From: JAFARZ01 sp035651595
GTDB lineage: Bacteria > Actinomycetota > Actinomycetes > Streptosporangiales > Streptosporangiaceae
DNA length: 20,723 nt
Reading direction: 5' to 3'
Assembly: GCA_035651595.1 (NCBI GenBank)
Contig: DASRFJ010000290.1
Coordinates: 1 to 20,723 of the forward strand
Below are positions 1 through 6,436 of this stretch, piece by piece. The notes beneath the pieces were generated by a model. That model was not told where the DNA came from. It saw only the letters and a program-made list of their open reading frames with translations, and searched no databases. The position numbers and the translations under genes were made by a program. How positions within the stretch are numbered: the stretch's first letter is position 1; every line of letters starts with the position of its first letter.

Positions 1-619
1 CCGCTATCGCGGCGTTCCGCAGCAGGAGCTCGAACCACAGCACGACCACGAGCAGGATGCCGATGATGCCGAACACGAGCAGCAGCGCCGCCGAGACCCC
101 TGTCCCTACGGCGCTGTTCCCGGCGGTCGCGCCGCCCAGCAGCTTCCCCAGCCGGGCCGACAGCGCCTGGGCCGAACCGAACGAGCCGTTAACGATCTGC
201 GTGGTGATCGTGTCCGCCGCCGCCAGTCCCGCGGTCGCCACGGCGAGGGTGAACAGCGACGCGAGCGCGGCTTTCGCCACGCCGGTCAGCCCGGTGGCGA
301 GCGCGGATCCGTCGTGGGTAAGCGCGGTGCGGATCACCTGCCCGATCAGCAGCAGCGCCGCGACGGCGACCGCGATGCCCAGCGAGATCCCGTACACCGA
401 CCGGATCCCGGGCGAGGTCAGCGAGACATCCGGGATCGCGGCGAACGCCTTCGCGAACGCCATCAGCAGCTGGGTCGCCGCGTCGGCGAAGGACTGGCAC
501 ACCTGCTGCCACGCCGATGACACCGCGCCGCCGATCGTGCTGCCGACGAAGCCTTTCGCCGCGCCGCCGGCCGCGGATATCGCGCACAGGATGGTGCTCA
601 GGGAACACATCTCGTTCAT
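1..619 (-). CDS. TrbL/VirB6-like conjugation membrane protein, N-terminal part
   Basis: The frame is open from the ATG at 619 to the left window edge (206 codons, 3' end missing). It encodes a hydrophobic alanine/leucine-rich protein. A short N-terminus (MNEMCSLSTILCAIS) is followed by an amphipathic stretch (SSAWQQVCQSFADAATQLLM) and then by predicted membrane segments near residues 70-90 (GISLGIAVAVAALLLIGQVI), 105-125 and 175-195 (SAALLLVFGIIGILLVVVLW). This layout is typical of polytopic channel components of actinobacterial conjugation systems, inferred from architecture rather than from a diagnostic motif. The start is well supported: AAGGAG lies at 628-633, eight bases upstream. The ATG overlaps the TGA of the upstream gene (ATGA at 616-619), so translation is probably coupled. 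Family assignment is moderate; membrane location is secure. Confidence 0.72.
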   Translation of the reverse strand, partial: MNEMCSLSTILCAISAAGGAAKGFVGSTIGGAVSSAWQQVCQSFADAATQLLMAFAKAFAAIPDVSLTSPGIRSVYGISLGIAVAVAALLLIGQVIRTALTHDGSALATGLTGVAKAALASLFTLAVATAGLAAADTITTQIVNGSFGSAQALSARLGKLLGGATAGNSAVGTGVSAALLLVFGIIGILLVVVLWFELLLRNAAIA

Positions 620-1080
620 GGCGACAGCTCCTTCCATCCGGCCGCCGCGGCCTGGGAGGTACCCGGCTGGGTCAGCAGGGAGGCGAAGTCACCGGCAGGC
701 TGGGGCGGGAGGATCTTCCAGTCCCCGCCGTCCCAGTGCATCCGCAGCGGGAAAAGGCTGACCTTGGCCTGGGTGCCCTGGCCCGGCAGGGTCACGTCGA
801 GGTCGGTCAGGAACAGCACCGTCCGCGGCCGGGTTCTTCAGCTGGTATTCGACGGGCTGGAGCACCGCGGACGCGCCGTCCGGGACCGGCCCGCTCGCTG
901 GCAGGCCGAGGACCTCGCGCGTGGTGACGACGCCCTGGGCGTACTGCTGCGGTCCTTGCGAGTAGGACGGATCGGCGGTCAGGCGCAGGATCGCCGCGGC
1001 GGTGTCGGGGTCGAGGGCCGAGCCGATGTCGCGGGCGAACTCGTCGGCCGCCGAAATGGCGCCCTGGGCCGCGCCGGTCC
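616..1080 (-). pseudogene. Conjugation-associated protein, C-terminal fragment with one frameshift
   Basis: Two minus-strand frames join into one protein. The first part (from about 1075) contains DEFARDIGSALDPDTAAAIL and a GLPASGPVPDGASAVLQPVE stretch. The second part reads TVLFLTDLDVTLPGQG, then LRMHWDGGDWKILPP, and ends in GWKELSP. The C-terminal (R/H)WxxGDWK pattern is usual for a conserved protein encoded just upstream of the polytopic membrane gene in actinobacterial conjugation clusters; this is recalled from family knowledge. Removing one G from the GGG at 831-833 restores a single frame. The N-terminal half is absent: upstream of about 1080 the sequence changes to an NB-ARC gene in a different frame. 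The stop overlaps the start of the membrane gene by four bases. The protein is probably membrane-anchored when complete, but its anchor is not present here. Confidence 0.62.
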
Positions 1081-1930
1081 AGGAAGGTGGCCATAGTCCA
1101 GGGCAGCTGCCAGGCGTGCGCATCGAGTCCTTGGCGCACGGCGTTGTCGATGACGGCCAGGAGGTTGCCGTGCTCGGCGGTGAACCAGTCCCAGGCCTCA
1201 GTGTCACTGCTGAACTGCTGGATCATGATTCCGGGTTGCGCGGCGGCCAGGACGATGGGATCTCTGCCCGGGTTGATCCGGCGTTCGGCGGCAAACGCCG
1301 TATGCAGGTAGTAGTCGAGCAGCTGCCTGATGGCCTGCTCGCGTTCCCCGGGCGGATCGCCTGCTGCTAGCTGCTGCGCGTAGTCGCGGATCAGGTCATG
1401 CATCCGGTACCGGTGCAACGAGGGTTCGGTGAGCAGGCGGTCGGCGTACAGCTGATCCAGGTTCGTGGTGGCATCGGCGAGGGATGACCCGGTCAGGGCG
1501 GCAGCGGCCTCAGGAGTGATGCCAAGGCCAGGATGCAGGCCCAGATGCCGGAAAAACCGCTGCTGGGAGCCGGTCAGCAAGGTGTAGGACAGATCGAACG
1601 CGGCGGCCACGGTGCGGCTTTCCGCGCTGACCGTGAGCAGCTTTGCCCGTGTCTCCCCGATCAGGTCGGCGATGCTCCAGGACCGGTGCTTTGCGCCGAC
1701 GCGGGCTAGCAGCGAGATCGCCAGCGGCAGGTGGCCGCACATGGCCACCAGTTCTGCCACCTCCGCAGGCTCGCCGTGCTCGTGCGGGGTCAGGCGCAGG
1801 AACATCTGCGCGGCCTCATCGGCAGGCAGAGTGTCCAGCGAGACCAGCACTCCCGCTGGCAGGTCGCTAAGGTAGCGGCGGCTGGTGATCAGGACCATGC
1901 AGCCTGGCGCTCCAGGCAGCAGCGGCTCCG
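1065..1930 (-). pseudogene. NB-ARC (AfsR/SARP-like) regulator fragment, both ends missing
   Basis: An open minus-strand frame encodes the middle of a signal-transduction ATPase. It starts at LLPGAPGCMVLITSRR (the RNBS-B-like strand after Walker B) and passes through MCGHLPLAISLLARVG (GLPL motif) and YRMHDLIRDYAQQLA (MHD-like motif). It reaches QLLDYYLHTAFAAERRI and AWDWFTAEHGNLLAVIDNA before stopping abruptly after LPWTMATFLDR near 1080. The Walker A P-loop, any N-terminal DNA-binding domain and the TPR tail are all absent. The order of motifs matches the intact regulator at 3275-5599, so the two are diverged paralogues. Loss of the P-loop means it cannot work as an ATPase. Both ends are mid-domain junctions with unrelated genes, a conjugation protein on the left and a relaxase on the right. 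Confidence 0.75.
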
Positions 1931-2170
1931 CGCCGGCGGCCCGGTCCCGGCCGGCGCCCGGTCCTGGGCGCTCGGCCCGCGCGACGTGGTGCTCGTCGAC
2001 GAGGCCGGGATGGCCGGCACGTTCCTGCTCGACAACCTGGTCGCGATCGCCGCGGCGCGGGGCACGGTGGTACGGCTGCTCGGCGATGACCGCCAGCTCG
2101 GCGCGGTCGAATCCGGCGGCGCGCTGCGGCTGATCGCCGCCCAGCCCGGCACCCCCCGCGCGGTCCAATC
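1930..2170 (+). pseudogene. MobF-type relaxase (TraA/TraI) helicase-domain fragment
   Basis: About 80 codons of a RecD-like superfamily 1 helicase domain, in the family fused to MobF conjugative relaxases, are visible on the plus strand. LGPRDVVLVDEAGMAGT is motif II (Walker B, DEAG), LLGDDRQLGAVESGGALRLI is motif III, and the piece ends near AAQPGTPRAV. The catalytic relaxase domain, the Walker A motif and all later helicase motifs are missing, so it is inactive. It begins directly at the broken end of the minus-strand NB-ARC fragment. A full relaxase is well over 1000 residues, so less than a tenth remains. It shows that a conjugative element once occupied this place. Confidence 0.72.
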
Positions 2171-2281
2171 ATTCCGCCAGCACAGAACAATCACTCCCGT
2201 GCTCTGTATGGCCACGGGGAGGATCGTGCGTGTCTCGCCGGCTGCCGGCGGGGGCCGCGGCGTCTGCGGTCAGGAGGACGG

Positions 2282-2686
2282 GTGAGTAACCAGGCACTGA
2301 CGATCCTGCTCACCTCGGTAGGTGCGATTCTGGTCGCGGCGGTGGGCGCGATCATTGGCGCCGCGGTCAACTCCCGCGCCAGGATCGATGAAGGGCTACG
2401 CGAGCAGCGCTTGCAGGCCAACCCGCAGTTGTGGGCGCACACGTCCATAGTGTCGCGGTGGCCGCGGACCCGCGCGACCTGGCAGGAGCTTGCTGCCGTC
2501 CACGGCATGCTGCGCCAGTGGTATTACGCCAGCGGCGGGCTGTTCATGTCTGAAAGGTCGCGGGACCTGTACGGCGATGTCCAGATCCTGATGGGCTGGC
2601 TGGTCGCTGGTCGTGAGGAGTCTGCCTGGCGGCGGGGTACTCCCAGAGCTGGGTCTCGAACGTGCTTCGGAGGCAGCAGGCACTAA
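2282..2686 (+). CDS. Small single-pass membrane protein with altered C-terminus
   Basis: The start is GTG at 2282 with a strong AGGAGG at 2272-2277. An N-terminal membrane segment (residues about 6-28, LTILLTSVGAILVAAVGAII) is followed by a charged cytosolic part (ARIDEGLREQRLQ), then SRWPRTRATWQELAAVHGML and WYYASGGLFMSERSRDLYGD. This pattern (short anchor, R-rich linker, RWP, WY--GGL-LS-RSR) recurs in uncharacterised actinobacterial proteins of about 150 residues; the function is unknown. The last 25 codons (after WLVAGREE) do not fit the family, because from about 2620 the DNA codes for an XRE regulator in another frame. The protein is therefore a fusion to out-of-frame sequence. It may still be expressed, since promoter-proximal signals are intact. 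Confidence 0.6.
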   Translation: MSNQALTILLTSVGAILVAAVGAIIGAAVNSRARIDEGLREQRLQANPQLWAHTSIVSRWPRTRATWQELAAVHGMLRQWYYASGGLFMSERSRDLYGDVQILMGWLVAGREESAWRRGTPRAGSRTCFGGSRH

Positions 2687-2800
2687 CCGTCGACCAGGTC
2701 CGGGAGATATCGCGCCGGATCGGGGTACCCGTTCACATACTCCGGTTCGGCGACCCGGGAGGTGACGATCCGACGAAACGGCGAGACTTCTGCAAGGCAA
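2620..2800 (+). pseudogene. XRE-type helix-turn-helix regulator fragment
   Basis: Read in the frame of position 2662 but starting near 2620, the DNA encodes LAAGYSQSWVSNVLRRQQ, then LTVDQVREISRRIGVPVHIL and RFGDPGGDDPTKRRDFCKA. This is the helix-turn-helix core and the linker of XRE regulators common in actinomycetes, where GYSQSWVS is the recognition helix region and DPTKRRDF marks the start of the C-terminal domain. The first helix and the whole effector domain are missing. The right end falls in a GCAAG tandem repeat. The fragment overlaps, out of frame, the end of the small membrane protein upstream. It is not functional as it stands. Confidence 0.6.
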
Positions 2801-2820
2801 GGCAAGGCAAGGCAAGGCAA
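2792..2820 (+). repeat. GCAAG pentanucleotide tandem repeat, 5.8 copies
   Basis: Five perfect GCAAG units plus a final GCAA lie exactly between the XRE fragment and the minus-strand integrase fragment. It is the only short tandem array of this kind I noticed, and it marks a junction between two truncated genes. Confidence 0.95.
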
Positions 2821-2821
2821 T

Positions 2822-2975
2822 GGCCCCGCCTGCCCGTCGATGCAGTGCGCGTAGATCTTAAGCAGGACCGCGACGCCGTGCCCGGCCCGGCGGGCGGCCT
2901 CGGTCGCGGGCACCCCGGAGTTCAGCCACAGCGACACCGCCGCGTGCCGCAGGTCGTGGTTATGCCGACGTCGGC
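2822..2975 (-). pseudogene. Tyrosine recombinase (integrase) catalytic-domain fragment
   Basis: The minus strand encodes HNHDLRHAAVSLWLNSGVPA, then EAARRAGHGVAVLLKIYAHC and IDGQAG. This is the C-terminal catalytic block of a phage-type tyrosine recombinase: the HxLRH box with its arginine, the RAGH box, and the nucleophile tyrosine in KIYAHC. The DGQ ending after the tyrosine is typical of actinobacterial ICE integrases. The N-terminal arm-binding domain, the core-binding domain and the first catalytic arginine are absent. The tail is replaced by the GCAAG repeat. The 5' end lies in a 52-bp inverted repeat shared with a second integrase piece on the other strand. Confidence 0.72.
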
Positions 2976-2995
2976 ATAAGCATGATCTTCGGCAC
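2944..2995. repeat. 52-bp inverted repeat with a perfect 20-bp palindromic core
   Basis: The core at 2960-2979 is a perfect palindrome with the 10-base arm TTATGCCGAC. Symmetry extends to 2944-2995 with 22 of 26 positions matching. The arms code for the HDLRH box of two tyrosine recombinases read divergently. It could be a fusion point between two related integrase genes, or it could form a cruciform or act as a recombinase site. Confidence 0.9.
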
Positions 2996-3045
2996 TCGTT
3001 CGCGGTCACGTGCCTGCTGGAGTGGTACCGCCGCGGCGCCGCGCC
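2976..3045 (+). pseudogene. Second tyrosine recombinase fragment (HDLRH box), opposite strand
   Basis: From 2976 the plus strand encodes KHDLRHSFAVTCLLEWYRRG. This matches the box II region of a different integrase/recombinase subfamily, whose members usually read HDLRHSFA---LL-WYR-G followed by a LSTYLGH block. The LSTYLGH block and the tyrosine are absent; after about 3045 the frame no longer resembles a recombinase. Only some 23 codons survive. It abuts the minus-strand integrase piece across the palindrome, head to head, so the two fragments share only the conserved arginine box. Confidence 0.55.
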
Positions 3046-3228
3046 GACTGCTCGATCCGGCCCACGACCGGCTGGCCCTCGACCCGCCGTCGGACGGCGT
3101 GCAGGCTTGCGACAAGCTCGACGACCTTAGCGCCTTTCGGGTCGACCGGGTTCCGGCAGGGATGCGGGGATACGTTCAGGTTCGGCCGGGCGTCGAGCGG
3201 TTTGGGCCAGCCGGGGGGAGTTGTTGCG
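3005..3228 (-). pseudogene. Unassigned protein-like minus-strand frame without a start
   Basis: A minus-strand frame of about 70 codons lies between TGA/TAA stops upstream and a TGA near 3005. It includes RPNLNVSPHPCRNPVDPKGA, KVVELVASLHAVRRRVEGQP and VVGRIEQSARRRG. Its composition, with alternating hydrophobic and charged helix-like spacing, looks like real protein rather than a shadow. There is no credible start codon and I do not recognise the family. It occupies what should be the promoter region of the downstream NB-ARC regulator, which suggests that it is another truncated piece. Confidence 0.3.
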
Positions 3229-3274
3229 GGTTATCATGTGTGTTGCCTGACGATGTCCATATACGGGCGGAGCA

Positions 3275-5599
3275 ATGACGGGGCATTCCGGCGATTTGCA
3301 AGCGCCAGGGGCGTGGCTGCGACGGCAGCGCCAGGCGGCGGGCCTGACGCAGGAGGAGCTGGCGGATCGGTCGGGGCTGAGCGCGCGGGCGATCAGGAGC
3401 CTGGAACGGGATCGCACCCGCATGCCGCACCCGCGCACCATCGAGCTGATTGCGGGGGGTCTGGGCCTGACTGAGGCGGCCGTCCTTATGCTGATCGCCC
3501 GCTACCGTGTGGAGCGGTACGGCGGGGCTGAGCTGCCCGCAGGTGATGGCGAGGACCTGCCGGCCGGGTCCGGGGTTGTCGTGCCGAGGCAGCTTCCCCT
3601 TGCGGTCGTGTCCTTCACCGGGCGGAGGGCTGAGCTGGCGGTCCTGGATGCGTGGCTGGACCGGGTCACCTGCGAGGAGGCCGCGGATGCGGTGGTGATC
3701 TCGGTGATCGGCGGGATGGCTGGGGTCGGTAAGACCGCCTTGGCCCTGCATTGGGGGCACCGGGTCGCCGGCCGGTTTCCTGACGGGCAGCTGTACGTCA
3801 ACCTGCGCGGCTTTGACCCCGCGGGCCAGCCTGCTGACGCCGGCCAGGTGGTGTGCGGGTTCCTGCATGCTCTCGGTGTGGCGCCCGCGCAGATCCCGGC
3901 GGCACTGGATGGGCAGGTGGCGTTGTACCGCAGCGTGCTCGCCGGTCGGCGGATGCTTATCGTGGCCGACAACGCTCTCAGCCCGGCGCAGGTCAGGCCG
4001 CTGCTGCCCGGTACGCCCGGCAGCAGCGTGCTGGTGACTAGCCGCCACCATCTGGGCGGGCTGGCCGCAGCCGAGGGCGCGAGGGTGCTGAGCCTGGATG
4101 TGCTGACCGAGGCCGACGCCGCTGACCTGCTTTCCGCCCGGCTGGGTCCCGGCCGCGCCGCTGCCGAACCTGCGGCCGTCGCCGAGCTGATCCGGCTGTG
4201 CGGCGGGCTGCCGCTGGCGCTGGCCATCGTCGCCGCCAGAGCCGGGCAGTCAAGCTGGCCGCTGGCCGACCTGGCCAGGCAGCTCTCCGACAGCAGCAAA
4301 CGGCTGGGACTGCTCGGTCTCGGCGATCCTGCTGCTGACGTGCGGACGGTGTTCTCATGGTCGTCGCGGCAGCTGGGCCAGGAGGCGGCACGGATGTTCC
4401 AGCTCCTGGAGGTGCACCCGGGACCAGACATCTCGGTTGCGGCAGCGGCCAGCCTCGCCGGGATGCCCGCGCCGCGGGCACGGGCCCTGCTTGCCGGGCT
4501 CGCCGAGGCCAGCATGGCCTCCGAGGGCATGCCGGGCCGGTACTTGCTGCACGACCTGCTTCGTGCCTACGCCGCCGGGCAGGCCCCGGACATCGATCGC
4601 AGCACCGCTGCGCGCGCCATGTACGAGCATTACCTGCACACCGCGCTCGCCGCCGCGCATACCCTAGATCCTTCGCATCCGGTCACCCGCGATGCACCCG
4701 GACCCATGGTGACCCCGGAGGCGGTATCTTGCAGCGACAAGGCGCTGGCCTGGTTCGATGCTGAACACGACGTCCTGCTGGCCATCATCGCGCAAGCCGC
4801 CGAGACTGGTTCGTACGAGTACGCCCAGCGGATCGCTCATGCAATGGAGCCCTTCTTGTGGCGGACCGTCAACTGGCTGGAGCTGGCCGCGACCCAGCAG
4901 ACCGCGCTCGCCTGCTCGGAGCAGCTGGCTGACCTGGTGGGTCAGGCACGCGCGCATCTGTTCCTCGGCCATGCCCGTATCCGCCTGGGCTCCAGCGACA
5001 CCGCCCGCGCCCACCTGGCGCGGGCTATCGAATTGTCCAGCGCACGCGGTGATCACGCCGCGGAGGCCCGAGCCCGCCTAGGCATGTGCTGCCTGATGGG
5101 AACCGTACGCGGCCTGGCCACCAGCCTGCGTGCCCTGGAACTCGCCCAGGCCGCCGCTGACCCGGTACTCATGGCCAAAGCCTGCAACAACGCCGGGTAC
5201 TACCACGCGCTGCACGGCGATACCGGCCAGGCACTCGCCTACACCGGCAGGGCCCTTGCCCTGTGCCGCTCAGCAGGCGCAGATCCGCACCTGGAAGCCG
5301 TCATCGAGGACACCGCCGGGCGCGCACACCGCCGCCGGGGTAACCAGCATCAGGCCGTTATCCACTTCAGGCAGTCGATTGACCTGTTCCAGGCTAGCGG
5401 CGCCCGCTACTGCAGCGCCCAGGGGCTCATCAGCCTCGGCGACTTTCACCAGGCCACCGCAGATCCTCGGGCTGCCAGCAACGCCTGGCAGCAGGCGCTG
5501 AACATCCTCGACGACCTGAGGCACCCCGACACCGACCAGGTCCGCAACAAGATCAAAGGGGGACAGAGCCTTCGCAAACGGTGTGAGGGGCGGGGATAG
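3275..5599 (+). CDS. XRE-NB-ARC-TPR transcriptional regulator (AfsR/SARP-related)
   Basis: A 774-residue intact protein. Residues 12-66 form an XRE helix-turn-helix (GLTQEELADRSGLSARAIRS). The NB-ARC ATPase follows: FTGR near 115, P-loop GGMAGVGKT at 146-154, Walker B LIVADN near 228, SVLVTSRHHL near 250, GLPLAL near 311, and the MHD-like LHDLLRAYA near 425. The rest, about 500-760, is helical with TPR-like repeats (RAHLFLGHARIRLGSSDTAR, NNAGYYHALHGDTGQALAYT). Such STAND ATPases bind DNA and switch on ATP binding; targets here are unknown. The ATG at 3275 has GGAG six to nine bases upstream. It differs from SARP/AfsR in having an XRE domain instead of a winged-helix/BTAD pair. It stands alone, and a truncated paralogue lies at 1065-1930. 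An NLR-like sensing or defence role is possible but is not shown by the sequence. Confidence 0.88.
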   Translation: MTGHSGDLQAPGAWLRRQRQAAGLTQEELADRSGLSARAIRSLERDRTRMPHPRTIELIAGGLGLTEAAVLMLIARYRVERYGGAELPAGDGEDLPAGSGVVVPRQLPLAVVSFTGRRAELAVLDAWLDRVTCEEAADAVVISVIGGMAGVGKTALALHWGHRVAGRFPDGQLYVNLRGFDPAGQPADAGQVVCGFLHALGVAPAQIPAALDGQVALYRSVLAGRRMLIVADNALSPAQVRPLLPGTPGSSVLVTSRHHLGGLAAAEGARVLSLDVLTEADAADLLSARLGPGRAAAEPAAVAELIRLCGGLPLALAIVAARAGQSSWPLADLARQLSDSSKRLGLLGLGDPAADVRTVFSWSSRQLGQEAARMFQLLEVHPGPDISVAAAASLAGMPAPRARALLAGLAEASMASEGMPGRYLLHDLLRAYAAGQAPDIDRSTAARAMYEHYLHTALAAAHTLDPSHPVTRDAPGPMVTPEAVSCSDKALAWFDAEHDVLLAIIAQAAETGSYEYAQRIAHAMEPFLWRTVNWLELAATQQTALACSEQLADLVGQARAHLFLGHARIRLGSSDTARAHLARAIELSSARGDHAAEARARLGMCCLMGTVRGLATSLRALELAQAAADPVLMAKACNNAGYYHALHGDTGQALAYTGRALALCRSAGADPHLEAVIEDTAGRAHRRRGNQHQAVIHFRQSIDLFQASGARYCSAQGLISLGDFHQATADPRAASNAWQQALNILDDLRHPDTDQVRNKIKGGQSLRKRCEGRG

Positions 5600-5689
5600 C
5601 TCTCTAAGTGCGTACAGCCGCAGTGAGGGCTGCGGGCAGGGAGCCCAGCGCGGCGGTGCTGGATGTAGCGCGGGTGCCGTTACGGGAGC

Positions 5690-5950
5690 TGATGGATCAC
5701 CGCTGCTTGACGCGTTGCTGGAGCGGTCGAAGGACGAGGCCGGCGGCCTGCGGCTGACCGGGGCCAGGTCGATGCTCGGGGAGGCTGATCGCGGCGGTGA
5801 AGGAGCGCGCGCTGCAGACGGAGCTGACCGCCCTCTGGGGTACGGCAAGCACGCGGTGTCCGGGGCACGGCAGCGGGAACAGCCAGAACGAGGCGGTCGC
5901 CAAGACCGTGCAGGCCGGCGCGGCCCGGTGCCGGTGCCGGCTGGCCGGGC
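5690..5950 (+). mobile_element. IS256-family transposase remnant (N-terminal region)
   Basis: Three frames together spell the start of an IS256/Mutator-type DDE transposase. LLDALLERSKDEAGGLRLTG is followed by SMLGE, then in the next frame LIAAVKERALQTELTA, then LGYGKHAVSG, then HGSGNSQNEAVAKTVQAG. The order matches the family N-terminus (E-AL--EL-AHLGY-K, then GSGNSRNG--AKTV). Extra bases are seen at GG 5783-5784 and GGGG 5862-5865, and one base is missing near 5832-5836. The DDE catalytic region is absent; the frame dissolves after about 5950. I could not identify terminal inverted repeats. It lies just downstream of the NB-ARC regulator. Confidence 0.68.
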
Positions 5951-6322
5951 CGAGGGGCCAGGGAAAGAGATGAACTGGTCTATGGTCGGCTCATCGGCCA
6001 CTCCGTGAAGCCGCCCGCGTGGCAACTGCCTCCGCCACAACACCACCGCGCGCCACCGCCCCCTCACTCGCGTGCAGCTCCCGCCGCCGCCTTGTCGTCA
6101 GCGCAGGCCAGCACAGTTAACAAAGACGGCCGGAACAGAGATTGCCGGTGAGTTTCCGGTTATTTCTCCTGTTCATTTCGCGTGCGCCAGACCATTGTCT
6201 GAACCAGGCAGCCGCTGCAATCGCTACCCGGCTAGCCACCTGGCTGTCCTCCCGCCACGAAGCACGATGACGTGGAGCGGCATCCTCAATAATCCGCCGC
6301 ATCCTGCAAGAGGGACTGGCAC
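5950..6322. other. Non-coding spacer before the toxin locus
   Basis: About 370 bases with no supported gene. Base composition becomes less GC-rich (for example around 6110-6180) than in the flanking genes, consistent with a promoter region for the toxin operon. I could not pick out a convincing -35/-10 pair. Confidence 0.5.
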
Positions 6323-6436
6323 ATGACAGCTGACAAATCAGTAACGATTCCCCAGACCAGCAGGCGGATTTTGCGGGAGCGCAGTGGATCGAAGGCGCTG
6401 CCGGCACGAACGGCATCTCTGGACGGTGACTGGTGA
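6323..6436 (+). CDS. 37-codon leader ORF translationally coupled to the RHS toxin
   Basis: ATG at 6323 is preceded by GAGGGA at 6310-6315, seven bases away, the best ribosome site in this region. The peptide (MTADKSVTIPQTSRRILRER, then SGSKALPARTASLDGDW) is basic and has no membrane segment. Its TGA at 6434-6436 shares the A with the ATG of the giant RHS gene (TGATG), the classic arrangement for termination-reinitiation. The RHS gene itself has only a weak ribosome site, so ribosomes leaving this ORF may supply most initiations. It may act as a coupling leader, or as a small chaperone or adaptor; no homologue is recognised. Chance occurrence is possible for an ORF this short. Confidence 0.5.
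   Translation: MTADKSVTIPQTSRRILRERSGSKALPARTASLDGDW

Noticed and set aside
57..761. Plus-strand 234-codon frame at the left edge
   Set aside because: It is antisense to the membrane protein, which has a strong ribosome site and clear hydrophobic segments.
3176..4530. Long minus-strand open frames opposite the NB-ARC regulator
   Set aside because: Arg/Pro/Ser-rich shadows caused by high third-position GC of the plus-strand gene; no motifs and no ribosome sites.
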